The notes below the pieces were generated by a model, which saw only the letters and a list, made by a program, of their open reading frames with translations, was not told the origin of the DNA and did not search any database. From UMGS1613 sp963616135 (GTDB lineage Bacteria; Bacillota_I; Bacilli_A; RF39; UBA660), in assembly GCA_963616135.1 (NCBI GenBank), contig CAVEJT010000013.1, forward strand, positions 1-24,048: a stretch of 24,048 nucleotides of DNA, given 5' to 3'. This document shows positions 8,207 to 15,111 of this stretch, piece after piece. Made by a program: the position numbers and the translations under genes. Within the stretch, counting starts at the first letter, position 1. The number at the start of each line of letters is the position of its first letter.

Positions 8207-8229
8207 AATATGTTAATATGTAATATAAT
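8202..8229 (+). promoter_or_regulatory. Probable promoter of mreC-mreD
   Basis: TTTAAA (8202-8207, overlapping the radC stop), a 16-bp spacer, and TATAAT (8224-8229). The mreC start codon at 8246 leaves a leader of about 10 bases. Confidence 0.4.
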
Positions 8230-8245
8230 ATTGGTGGTGATTTGA

Positions 8246-9100
8246 TTGATTAATAGGAAAAATGATAATAAAATTAGAGTTATAGTAGTAGGGTCAATAA
8301 TACTCGTTTTGTTTTTAATTGGTATTTCTTCTAAATTATTAAGTGATGATAGAAAACTTAATTTTTTTGAGAAAGCTATTAAAGATACAGCAACTTTTAC
8401 AGGTAAAGTATTTTATGCTCCAATAGGTTATGTAAAAAACAAAGTGGAAATGATGAATGAAAAAAAAGATCTTTATAAAAAATATACTGAATTAAAAGAA
8501 AAAGTAGAAAAAACTGATATGTATTATGCCCAAATACAGGAATTACAAAAGGAAGTAACTGAATTAAAATCAACATTGGATTTAAATGCTACATTATCAG
8601 AATATACTTATGTAAATGCTACTGTTGTAAATAGAAATGTTGGCTATTGGTATAATACTTTAGTTATCGATAAAGGAAGTAAAAATGGTATAAAAGAGGG
8701 AGATGCTGTTATAACCAATGAAGGTTTAATAGGAAAAATAGTCAATGTAAGTAATTTTTCTAGTACTGTAAAGCTCCTTACTACTAATGAAATAAGTAAT
8801 AAAATATCTTTAAAAATAAAAAGTGATGAAGATAGATATTATGGATTACTTTCAGGATATGATAGAGATAAAAAAGTGTATAATGTAGAAGGTATAACTG
8901 AATCTAATAAAATAAAAGAGGGCGATTTAGTAACTACAACGGGTCTTACTGGATATTTTCCAAGTGGTATATTAATAGGTACTGTATCAAAAATAGTTAA
9001 GGATGAATATGATTTAAATAGTTTGGTAGAAGTAACTCCATCTGTTAATTTTAATAATATAAGCATAGTTACTGTATTAAACAGAAAGGCTAGGGAATAA
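8246..9100 (+). CDS. mreC: Rod shape-determining protein MreC
   Basis: MreC is a bitopic membrane protein that links the MreB/RodA/PBP2 elongation machinery outside the membrane. The 284 residues show an N-terminal membrane helix (about 12-28), a coiled coil (about 68-115, MMNEKKDLYKKYTELKEKV onward), and then the two-lobed beta-barrel domain with the family pattern VNRNVGYWYNTLVIDKGS, NGIKEGDAVI and EGLIGKIVNV, and later EGDLVTTTGLTGYFPSGI. No in-frame ATG lies near the N-terminus; the start is TTG 8246, behind GGTGGTGA. It is followed by mreD with a one-base overlap. No mreB is nearby. Confidence 0.92.
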   Translation: MINRKNDNKIRVIVVGSIILVLFLIGISSKLLSDDRKLNFFEKAIKDTATFTGKVFYAPIGYVKNKVEMMNEKKDLYKKYTELKEKVEKTDMYYAQIQELQKEVTELKSTLDLNATLSEYTYVNATVVNRNVGYWYNTLVIDKGSKNGIKEGDAVITNEGLIGKIVNVSNFSSTVKLLTTNEISNKISLKIKSDEDRYYGLLSGYDRDKKVYNVEGITESNKIKEGDLVTTTGLTGYFPSGILIGTVSKIVKDEYDLNSLVEVTPSVNFNNISIVTVLNRKARE

Positions 9101-9588
9101 TGAAATATTTAGTACTTGTTATTTCTTTATTACTTGAAGCAATATTTTCAAATATAGTTTCTCTTAATAGTTTGTTAATACCACTCTTTTTAATTACGTC
9201 TTTAGTTATAATATATCCATATTTTTGTAAAAAAAATGTTAATTTCTTTTTAGTTTGCTTAATATCAGGATTTTTATATGACATAATATTTTCTGATAGT
9301 TTATTTATAAATACATTGAGTTTTTCATTTATAAGTATAGTTATAATATTAAGTTATAATTATGTTAATTATAGTATTTATAGTTCAAACATTTTAAATA
9401 TAATAGTAATAATGCTTTACAGAATAATTAGTTATTTATTACTTTGTATAATAGGTTATTCCACATTTGATGAAAATATACTATTAAGTGGTATATCAAG
9501 TTCGTTAATATTAAACATTATATATGGTTTAATATTATATTTAATAATAGATGTAATATCTAAAATATTTGTTATAAAAAGGGCGTAA
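9100..9588 (+). CDS. mreD: Rod shape-determining protein MreD
   Basis: A 162-residue very hydrophobic protein with about five membrane segments, few charges and the typical MreD length, directly after mreC with a TAATG stop-start overlap. MreD is the multi-spanning partner of MreC in the elongation complex. Sequence conservation in this family is low, so the call rests on size, topology and position. The stop codon lies in the loop of the following terminator. Confidence 0.8.
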   Translation: MKYLVLVISLLLEAIFSNIVSLNSLLIPLFLITSLVIIYPYFCKKNVNFFLVCLISGFLYDIIFSDSLFINTLSFSFISIVIILSYNYVNYSIYSSNILNIIVIMLYRIISYLLLCIIGYSTFDENILLSGISSSLILNIIYGLILYLIIDVISKIFVIKRA

Positions 9589-9599
9589 TTGCTCTTTTT
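9576..9599 (+). terminator. Terminator overlapping the end of mreD
   Basis: A 9-bp stem AAAAAGGGC / GCTCTTTTT (one G-T pair) encloses GTAATT, which contains the mreD stop codon TAA at 9586-9588. Confidence 0.7.
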
Positions 9600-9602
9600 G
9601 TC

Positions 9603-9631
9603 TTTAAAAATGTTTAACTATATGTTAAAAT
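9603..9631 (+). promoter_or_regulatory. Extended -10 promoter of the Tim44-like gene
   Basis: TTTAAA (9603-9608), a 17-bp spacer, then TG-T-TAAAAT (TG 9623-9624, hexamer 9626-9631), 24 bases before the ATG. Confidence 0.5.
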
Positions 9632-9655
9632 ATATATAGTAAAGGAGTTTGTTTT

Positions 9656-10252
9656 ATGTATCATATAGTCCTTAGAATAATGATTATAGTTGGAGTATTT
9701 TTGTGCACATTGGGAATTGTACTTTCGATAAGATTCCAACAAAAACAAAAGAAAAAATATTCTAATTGTGTAAAATTAATAGAAGATAAAAAAAATACTA
9801 CAGTAGGAGTAAATGATGGATTAAGTAAAGAAAATATTGCTTTAATAGATGAAAACATAGATGTTGGTAATCTTATGTCTAGTTTATATGATTTTTATAT
9901 TGAATTAATAAATAGATTAAATAATTTGGATAACAATTTAGATGAATTGTTGACAGAGCATATTAAGGAGATATACTTAACAAAAATAGCCAGTTTTCAA
10001 GAAAAAAATATAAAACGTGTCATAGATGGTATTGATTTAGTGGGATATTCTATAATAGAATTTGAAAAAGAAAAGTTGAAATTTAGAGTTAATATTAATT
10101 GTTTTGATTATAAATTAAAAAACGATAAAATAATAAGTGGTAGTAATTTAGAAAAGTTAAGTGAAATTAATATATTAACTTTTGAAAAAATAGAAGATAA
10201 ATGGTTAATAAGTAATCTAGAAAAAGTTTTTGAACAAAAATTGAGTAATTAA
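9656..10252 (+). CDS. Membrane-anchored protein with a Tim44-like domain
   Basis: A 198-residue protein with one N-terminal membrane helix (about residues 5-25) and a basic stop-transfer KQKKKY; the rest should face the cytoplasm. The C-terminal part (about 80-195) runs MSSLYDFYIELINRL, LTEHIKEIYLTK, then strands ending in FEKIEDKWLISNLEK. The helix-rich start, the 'level of secretion' strands and the terminal D-x-W-x-I are like Tim44/MBA1-type domains, related to NTF2 folds. That is a pattern-level suggestion. AAAGGAG precedes the ATG. It has its own promoter and terminator, and its stop codon lies in the terminator loop. No specific function can be given. Confidence 0.55.
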   Translation: MYHIVLRIMIIVGVFLCTLGIVLSIRFQQKQKKKYSNCVKLIEDKKNTTVGVNDGLSKENIALIDENIDVGNLMSSLYDFYIELINRLNNLDNNLDELLTEHIKEIYLTKIASFQEKNIKRVIDGIDLVGYSIIEFEKEKLKFRVNINCFDYKLKNDKIISGSNLEKLSEINILTFEKIEDKWLISNLEKVFEQKLSN

Positions 10253-10266
10253 AATTACTCTTTTTT
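10243..10266 (+). terminator. Terminator overlapping the end of the Tim44-like gene
   Basis: A 7-bp stem GAGTAAT / ATTACTC (10243-10249 with 10254-10260) and TTTTTT. The loop TAAA contains the stop codon at 10250-10252. Confidence 0.8.
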
Positions 10267-10297
10267 AATTTTTGCAAAAAAAGCAACACAGAAAATA

Positions 10298-10311
10298 TGT
10301 ACAAATGTTCG
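10298..10311 (+). promoter_or_regulatory. LexA (SOS/DinR) operator upstream of recA
   Basis: TGTACAAATGTTCG agrees with the Gram-positive SOS box CGAAC-RNRY-GTTYG at 12 of 14 positions. The right half-site GTTCG is perfect; the left half has two mismatches. It ends 9 bases before the recA -35 box, where LexA would hinder RNA polymerase. Confidence 0.6.
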
Positions 10312-10320
10312 TAAAAAGTA

Positions 10321-10349
10321 TTGACAAAGTATTTTTTATAATGTATAAT
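10321..10349 (+). promoter_or_regulatory. Consensus sigma-A promoter of recA
   Basis: Perfect TTGACA (10321-10326), a 17-bp spacer, perfect TATAAT (10344-10349). It is the best promoter in the window, consistent with a strong gene held down by a repressor. Confidence 0.9.
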
Positions 10350-10378
10350 GAATTTGTAATTATAAAGGAGGAAAACAG

Positions 10379-11416
10379 ATGGCAAAATCAACATCAACTG
10401 ATAAGACTTTGGATCAAGTTTTATTAGATATAGAAAAACAATTTGGTAAGGGTGCAGTAATGAAATTAGGAGAACACGAACATCAAAAAATAGATACAAT
10501 ATCAAGTGGTTCAATTTCTCTTGATATTGCACTTGGAATAGGTGGATATCCTAAAGGAAGAATTATAGAGATATTTGGTCCTGAATCAAGTGGTAAAACT
10601 ACATTTGCATTGCATGCAATAGCTGAGGCACAAAAAAAAGGTGGAAGAGCAGCTTTTATAGATGCAGAACATGCATTAGATCCAATATATGCATCTAAAT
10701 TAGGCGTTAATATAAATGATTTATTATTATCACAACCAGATAATGGAGAGCAGGCTTTAGAAATTTGTGAGGCTTTAGTAAGAAGCGGAGCAATTAGTAT
10801 AATTGTAGTCGATTCAGTAGCAGCTTTAGTTCCACAAGCAGAAATAGAAGGTGAAATGGGAGATTCGCATGTTGGTCTTCAAGCTCGTTTAATGTCTCAA
10901 GCATTAAGAAAGTTATCTGGTATTGTAAATAAAACTAATACCGTTGTAATATTTATAAATCAATTACGTGAAAAAGTGGGTATCATGTTTGGTAATCCTG
11001 AAGTAACCCCAGGAGGTAGAGCACTTAAATTTTATGCATCAGTTAGATTAGAAATAAGAAAAGGTGAACAAATAAAGCAAGGTACAAATGCAATTGGAAA
11101 TAGAACAAATATTAAAGTGGTAAAAAATAAAATGGCCCCTCCATTTAAATCTTGCTCTGTAGATATAGTTTATGGTGAAGGCGTATCTATTAATGGTGAA
11201 ATAATCGATTTAGGTGCAGAAACAGGAATATTAGAAAAAAGTGGTGCATGGTATTCATATAATGGAGAAAAAATAGCACAAGGAAAAGAAAATGCAAAAG
11301 AATGGTTAAAAAATAATCCTAAATTAAAAGAAGAAATAGAGAAGAAAGTTAGGAATTATTATGATCAAAATGATTCACTTGAAATAGGTAAAAAAGAAAT
11401 AGAGAAAGAAGCATAA
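10379..11416 (+). CDS. recA: Recombinase RecA
   Basis: RecA forms an ATP-dependent filament on single-stranded DNA, performs strand exchange and triggers LexA self-cleavage. The 345 residues carry the family's highly conserved parts: Walker A GPESSGKTT (about residues 65-73), AEHALDP, the Walker B strand IIVVDSVAALVP, GLQARLMSQALRKL, INQLREKVGIMFGNPE (L2 region) and TPGGRALKFYASVRL. Length is normal. AAAGGAGG precedes the ATG. It has its own promoter with a SOS-type box and a perfect palindromic terminator. rny follows, as in Bacillus, where recA and rny lie close together. Confidence 0.98.
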   Translation: MAKSTSTDKTLDQVLLDIEKQFGKGAVMKLGEHEHQKIDTISSGSISLDIALGIGGYPKGRIIEIFGPESSGKTTFALHAIAEAQKKGGRAAFIDAEHALDPIYASKLGVNINDLLLSQPDNGEQALEICEALVRSGAISIIVVDSVAALVPQAEIEGEMGDSHVGLQARLMSQALRKLSGIVNKTNTVVIFINQLREKVGIMFGNPEVTPGGRALKFYASVRLEIRKGEQIKQGTNAIGNRTNIKVVKNKMAPPFKSCSVDIVYGEGVSINGEIIDLGAETGILEKSGAWYSYNGEKIAQGKENAKEWLKNNPKLKEEIEKKVRNYYDQNDSLEIGKKEIEKEA

Positions 11417-11459
11417 GTTTTAAATATAAAATTTTATGAATATTTTAAACAAATTTTAT

Positions 11460-11486
11460 AAAGGTGAAAAATTTTTCACCTTTTTT
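11460..11486 (+). terminator. recA terminator
   Basis: A perfect 24-base palindrome (arms AAAGGTGAAAAA and its complement, 11460-11483) followed by Ts to 11486. Confidence 0.88.
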
Positions 11487-11487
11487 C

Positions 11488-11516
11488 TTGATTTATTTTA
11501 TAATAAAATATATAAT
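11488..11516 (+). promoter_or_regulatory. Sigma-A promoter of rny
   Basis: TTGATT (11488-11493), a 17-bp spacer, TATAAT (11511-11516), immediately after the recA terminator. Confidence 0.75.
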
Positions 11517-11520
11517 TGTA

Positions 11521-11539
11521 TTAGAGTGAATAACTCTAA
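11521..11539 (+). promoter_or_regulatory. 5' stem-loop of the rny mRNA
   Basis: A perfect 7-bp stem TTAGAGT / ACTCTAA with loop GAATA lies where transcription from 11511-11516 should begin (about 11523). It would form at or next to the 5' end of the message, 5 bases before the GGAGG ribosome site. Confidence 0.45.
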
Positions 11540-11555
11540 GAAATGGAGGAGTAAT

Positions 11556-13109
11556 ATGAATAGTGTTATAATCTCCATTTTGCTAGTCCTAGTTGGACTT
11601 ATTGTTGGAATAGTCGCAATGTTTATATTTAACCTTATTAAGAAAAATTCTGTTGGAGATAAAGTTGATAAGATGTTAGAAAATGCTCGTATAGAGTCAG
11701 ATAGAATAAAAAAAGAATATATTTCAGAGGCAAAAGAAGAAATTCAAGAATTAAAAAAGAAAACTGATGAAGAAATAAAAGAAAAAAAGCAAGAAATAAA
11801 GGATTCAGAAAGTAGACTTAATACTCGTGAGGAAAATATTGAAAGAAGAGATCAAAATTTACAAAAAAGAGAGAGTATGCTTGATGAAAAGGAAAAGAAA
11901 CTATTAGATAAACAAAATGATATTCAAGAACAAGAAGCAAATGTGGAGAAAATAAAGGAAGAGCAACTAGATTTATTAGAAAAGATTAGTGGTTATACTA
12001 AGAACAAAGCAAGAGATTTAGTTATGAAAAAAGTAGAAGAGTCTATGACTTTAGAAATAGCTTCTTATATAAAAGAAAAAGAAGCTGAAGCTAAATTGGA
12101 AGTAGATAAAAAATCAAAAAATATGCTTGTTGAAAGTATGCAAAAGTATGCGAGTGATGTGGTTGAAGAGCAAACTGTTACAGTTGTTGATTTACCATCA
12201 GATGAAATGAAAGGTAGAATAATAGGTAGAGAAGGTAGAAATATACGTACTATAGAAGCTGTTACAGGTGTTGATTTAATTATTGATGATACACCAGAAG
12301 CTATAGTACTATCATCTTTTGATCCATTAAGAAGAGAAATAGCACGTGTAACAATAGAGGCTCTTATAAAGGATGGAAGAATACATCCTGCACGTATTGA
12401 AGAGGTTTATGATAAAACTTGTAAAGATATAAAGGATAAAATAATTGAATATGGTCAAAATGCTTTGTTTGAATTGGGTATAACAAAAGTAGAACCAGAA
12501 TTGGTAGAACTTATAGGTAAATTACAATTTAGAACAAGTTATGGTCAAAATGCATTAAAACATTCAATAGAGGTTGCTTCACTTGCAGGAATTATGGCAG
12601 GTGAATTAGGTGAGAATACAATTCTTGCTAAAAGAGCAGGTTTACTACACGATATTGGCAAGTCTATAGATCATGAAATGGAAGGTAGCCACGTTGAAAT
12701 AGGAGCAACTATAGCTAAAAAATATAAAGAGAATGAAGTAGTTATAAATACTATTGAATCTCATCATGGCGATAAAGAGGCAAAATGTGTTATAGCTGAG
12801 TTAGTTGCGATTGCAGATACTCTATCAGCTACACGTCCTGGAGCTCGCAATGATTCTCTAGAAAACTATGTTCAAAGATTACAAGATTTAGAGAATATAG
12901 CAAACGAACAAAAAGGTGTAGAATCTTCATTTGCTATGCAAGCAGGTAGAGAATTAAGAGTAATTGTAAAACCAGAAGAAATAAATGATTTAGAAAGTCA
13001 TAAAGTAGCTCGTGATATTAAAAATAAGATTGAAGAAAAATTACAGTATCCAGGTACTATAAAAGTTACTGTAATAAGAGAAACTAGAGCTATAGAGGAA
13101 GCTAAATAA
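11556..13109 (+). CDS. rny: Ribonuclease Y
   Basis: RNase Y is the membrane-bound endoribonuclease that starts mRNA decay in many Bacillota. Domain order is complete: an N-terminal membrane helix (about residues 3-27), a long charged coiled coil (about 35-200), a KH RNA-binding domain with MKGRIIGREGRNIRTIEAVT (about 213-232), and an HD domain with LLHDIGKSID (about 361-370) and ESHHGD. From ATG 11556 the protein has 517 residues, close to Bacillus RNase Y (520). This start has GGAGG at 11545-11549. The open frame extends 40 codons further upstream, but that part crosses the recA terminator and the rny promoter, so it is not coding. Confidence 0.97.
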   Translation: MNSVIISILLVLVGLIVGIVAMFIFNLIKKNSVGDKVDKMLENARIESDRIKKEYISEAKEEIQELKKKTDEEIKEKKQEIKDSESRLNTREENIERRDQNLQKRESMLDEKEKKLLDKQNDIQEQEANVEKIKEEQLDLLEKISGYTKNKARDLVMKKVEESMTLEIASYIKEKEAEAKLEVDKKSKNMLVESMQKYASDVVEEQTVTVVDLPSDEMKGRIIGREGRNIRTIEAVTGVDLIIDDTPEAIVLSSFDPLRREIARVTIEALIKDGRIHPARIEEVYDKTCKDIKDKIIEYGQNALFELGITKVEPELVELIGKLQFRTSYGQNALKHSIEVASLAGIMAGELGENTILAKRAGLLHDIGKSIDHEMEGSHVEIGATIAKKYKENEVVINTIESHHGDKEAKCVIAELVAIADTLSATRPGARNDSLENYVQRLQDLENIANEQKGVESSFAMQAGRELRVIVKPEEINDLESHKVARDIKNKIEEKLQYPGTIKVTVIRETRAIEEAK

Positions 13110-13114
13110 ATATA

Positions 13115-13149
13115 AAAAAACAATATATATTGAATATGTATTGTTTTTT
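13115..13149 (+). terminator. rny terminator
   Basis: An 11-bp stem AAAAAACAATA / TATTGTTTTTT (13115-13125 with 13139-13149), with further weak pairing inside, begins six bases after the stop codon. Confidence 0.75.
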
Positions 13150-13169
13150 CTATAAATTGCTAAAAAGTA

Positions 13170-13198
13170 TTGAAAATATAAAAAAAATATGGTATTAT
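13170..13198 (+). promoter_or_regulatory. Sigma-A promoter of rplS
   Basis: TTGAAA (13170-13175), a 17-bp spacer, TATTAT (13193-13198), with the extended -10 TG at 13190-13191. Confidence 0.7.
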
Positions 13199-13204
13199 TA
13201 TTTA

Positions 13205-13244
13205 CGTGATCCGCTGATTGTATAAAAATTTGTTCATGATCATA
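13205..13244 (+). promoter_or_regulatory. Probable ribosomal protein L19 leader
   Basis: The rplS 5' untranslated region forms a stem GTGATC / GATCAT (13206-13211 with 13238-13243, one G-T pair) with a possible inner TGA/TCA pairing and an asymmetric loop. The rest of this intergenic region is AT-only, so the GC-containing CGTGATCCGCTGA block stands out. Its size and position fit the L19 leader RNAs of Bacillota, which let the protein repress its own translation. I rely on position and fold, not on an alignment. Confidence 0.45.
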
Positions 13245-13268
13245 GATTAGATAAAGGAGAGTGACATT

Positions 13269-13622
13269 GTGAATTTAATCGATAAAATTACAAAAAAACA
13301 AATAAGAACTGATTTACCAGAATTTAGAGCTGGAGATACTGTTAGAGTAGATATCAAAATTGATGAAACAGATGCTTCTGGTAATAAAAAAGTTAGAATT
13401 CAAGCTTTTGAAGGTATAGTAATGGCTATCAAAGGTTCTGGAATAAGCAAAACTTTTACAGTAAGAAAAATGTCTGGAAATGTTGGAACTGAGAAAACAT
13501 TACCTGTTAATTCACCTAGAATTGATAAAATTACAGTAGTAAGAAAAGGTAAAGTTAGAAGAGCTAAACCAACTTGGATTAGAAAATCTTCTAAAACTCC
13601 AAAAATTCCAGAAAGAGCATAA
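13269..13622 (+). CDS. rplS: 50S ribosomal protein L19
   Basis: L19 lies at the 30S-50S interface of the ribosome. The 117 residues show the expected LPEFRAGDTVRVDIKI opening, QAFEGIVMAIKGSGISKTFTVRKMS in the middle and SPRIDKITVVRKGKVRRAK near the end. Two normally very conserved places differ: the usual YGVGVERxFP reads SGNVGTEKTLP, and the usual KLYYLR reads KPTWIR. The start is GTG 13269, with GGAGAG 7 bases before it; the TTG at 13267 and GTG at 13261 run into stops. It has its own promoter, leader and terminator. Confidence 0.96.
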   Translation: MNLIDKITKKQIRTDLPEFRAGDTVRVDIKIDETDASGNKKVRIQAFEGIVMAIKGSGISKTFTVRKMSGNVGTEKTLPVNSPRIDKITVVRKGKVRRAKPTWIRKSSKTPKIPERA

Positions 13623-13643
13623 GGCTTATTTAGCCTTATTTTT
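13619..13643 (+). terminator. rplS terminator containing the stop codon
   Basis: An 8-bp stem ATAAGGCT / AGCCTTAT with loop TATTT, then Ts. The rplS TAA (13620-13622) forms part of the left arm. Confidence 0.85.
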
Positions 13644-13660
13644 GTTATATAGGTGATAAA

Positions 13661-14164
13661 ATGAAAAAAATAATAAAAGAATTATATCCATATTTTATAA
13701 TTATAATAGTTGTTGTTTTATTTAGAACATTTATAGCTACTCCCGTTAGAGTTGATGGTTCATCAATGGTTGATACATTACATAATAATGAGATATTAAT
13801 ATTAAATAAATTAGATAAAACATATGAAAGGTTTGATATAGTAGTTATAAAATATGGTAAATCTAAATTAGTAAAGAGAATTATTGGTATGCCAGGTGAA
13901 TCTATAAAATATGAAAATAATGTTTTATATATAAACAATAAAGTGATGGATGATGTAGCAATCGCACGTACTAATGATTTTAATTTAAAGGAATTATATA
14001 ATATAGATACAATTCCTAATGATTATTTCTTTGTTATGGGTGATAATAGGGGTAATTCATTAGATAGTAGAGATTATAGAGTTGGATTAATTAAAAAAAG
14101 TGATATAATTGGAACTACGTCTTTTAGAGTATTTCCATTCACAAAGATTGGAAGTTTTAAATAG
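13661..14164 (+). CDS. lepB: Signal peptidase I
   Basis: Type I signal peptidase cuts signal peptides from exported proteins at the outer membrane face. The 167 residues show one N-terminal membrane helix (about 8-25), the nucleophile in VDGSSMVDTL (Ser35, before Met), the catalytic lysine in KLVKRIIGMPGE (Lys72), and the conserved GDNRGNSLDSRDYR (about 127-140). This is the short, single-helix Bacillota form. AGGTGAT precedes the ATG. No terminator or promoter separates it from the next gene 8 bases downstream, so lepB, the DUF3419-like gene and the coiled-coil gene probably form one operon. Confidence 0.95.
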   Translation: MKKIIKELYPYFIIIIVVVLFRTFIATPVRVDGSSMVDTLHNNEILILNKLDKTYERFDIVVIKYGKSKLVKRIIGMPGESIKYENNVLYINNKVMDDVAIARTNDFNLKELYNIDTIPNDYFFVMGDNRGNSLDSRDYRVGLIKKSDIIGTTSFRVFPFTKIGSFK

Positions 14165-14172
14165 GAGGATAT

Positions 14173-15108
14173 ATGGAAAGAGATGTTATTGAAAAAGCTT
14201 ATAGCGTAATAAATAATAAATATGATGATGCCCAGTATTATGATCATATATATCCATTTACTACTGAAAATATAGATGGATATTTAGATAATTTTGATTT
14301 TAATAATAAAAAGGTTCTTACTACTGGTAGTTCTTGTGATCAAATATTTAATTTTGCATGCATGGGATGTAGGGATATAACTTGCTTTGATATAAATCCA
14401 TTTATAAGTTATTATTATGATTTAAAGGTAGCCGCTTTAAAAAAATTAACACCAGAAGAATTTGTCGATTTCTTAGGTTATATGGATTTAACGAATAAAA
14501 ACATTTTTGAATTGACAAATTTTAGTTTTGACACATATAAAAAGATATCCGATATTTTACCTCAAAAATCAAAGGAATTTTGGGATAATTTGTTTAATCA
14601 TTTTAACAATAATAAAATTAGATCTAAGTTGTTTTCAAGAGATGAGTATAAAAAGAAGGTTGTAAAACAAATAAACAGATATTTGAAACCGGAAAATTAT
14701 TATCAATTACGAGAGATAATTGATAAAGTTAATGTTAAATTTATTAAAAGTGATATAGTTAATTTGTCATCTAAACTTAAAGAACAGTATGATATTATAT
14801 TTTTATCAAATATAATGCAAAATTTAGAAAAAATTTATAATAAGGACTACTTACAAAATCTACAAAAATTAGTAAAAGAATTAGACAAATATTTAACTCC
14901 AGATGGTAAAATAGAAATTTGTTATTTATATAAGTTAAGAAAATACAATGATAAAATGAAAACTATTTATGATACAAAAGGTGTTTCAGATGTGCTTGGA
15001 AATGAAAATGTTAAAATTTGCAATTTAAAATCAGTAGAATCTTTAAATGGTTTCTCTTTAAAAAAAGATGCTATTATAGTGTATGAAAAAAATTCGAAAA
15101 CAAGGTAG
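14173..15108 (+). CDS. SAM-binding protein of the DUF3419/BtaA type (putative 3-amino-3-carboxypropyl transferase)
   Basis: A 311-residue cytosolic protein. Residues 47-58 (KVLTTGSSCDQI) and 71-76 (CFDINP) form the SAM-binding glycine loop and acidic end of strand 2 of a Rossmann methyltransferase fold. The following DLKVAALKKLTPEEFVDFLG (about 83-102) is typical of DUF3419/BtaA proteins, where the pattern is D-x-N-P-x-Q-x-x-L-x-x-L-K-L-A-A and E-x-F-x-x-x-F-G. Later YDIIFLSNIMQNL (about 206-218) matches the strand-4 region. BtaA proteins move the 3-amino-3-carboxypropyl group of SAM to diacylglycerol, making betaine lipid precursors; the substrate here is unknown. AGGAGG precedes the ATG. 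It lies 8 bases after lepB and 3 before a coiled-coil membrane-associated protein, suggesting an envelope role. Confidence 0.55.
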   Translation: MERDVIEKAYSVINNKYDDAQYYDHIYPFTTENIDGYLDNFDFNNKKVLTTGSSCDQIFNFACMGCRDITCFDINPFISYYYDLKVAALKKLTPEEFVDFLGYMDLTNKNIFELTNFSFDTYKKISDILPQKSKEFWDNLFNHFNNNKIRSKLFSRDEYKKKVVKQINRYLKPENYYQLREIIDKVNVKFIKSDIVNLSSKLKEQYDIIFLSNIMQNLEKIYNKDYLQNLQKLVKELDKYLTPDGKIEICYLYKLRKYNDKMKTIYDTKGVSDVLGNENVKICNLKSVESLNGFSLKKDAIIVYEKNSKTR

Positions 15109-15111
15109 TTT

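Noticed and set aside
10167..10532. 121-codon minus-strand reading frame across the recA promoter region
   Set aside because: It covers a terminator, the SOS-type box and the recA promoter, and the hydrophobic product is typical of antisense AT-rich frames.
11436..11555. A 40-codon N-terminal extension of RNase Y
   Set aside because: It runs across the recA terminator and the rny promoter and lacks a ribosome site, while ATG 11556 has GGAGG and begins the conserved membrane helix.
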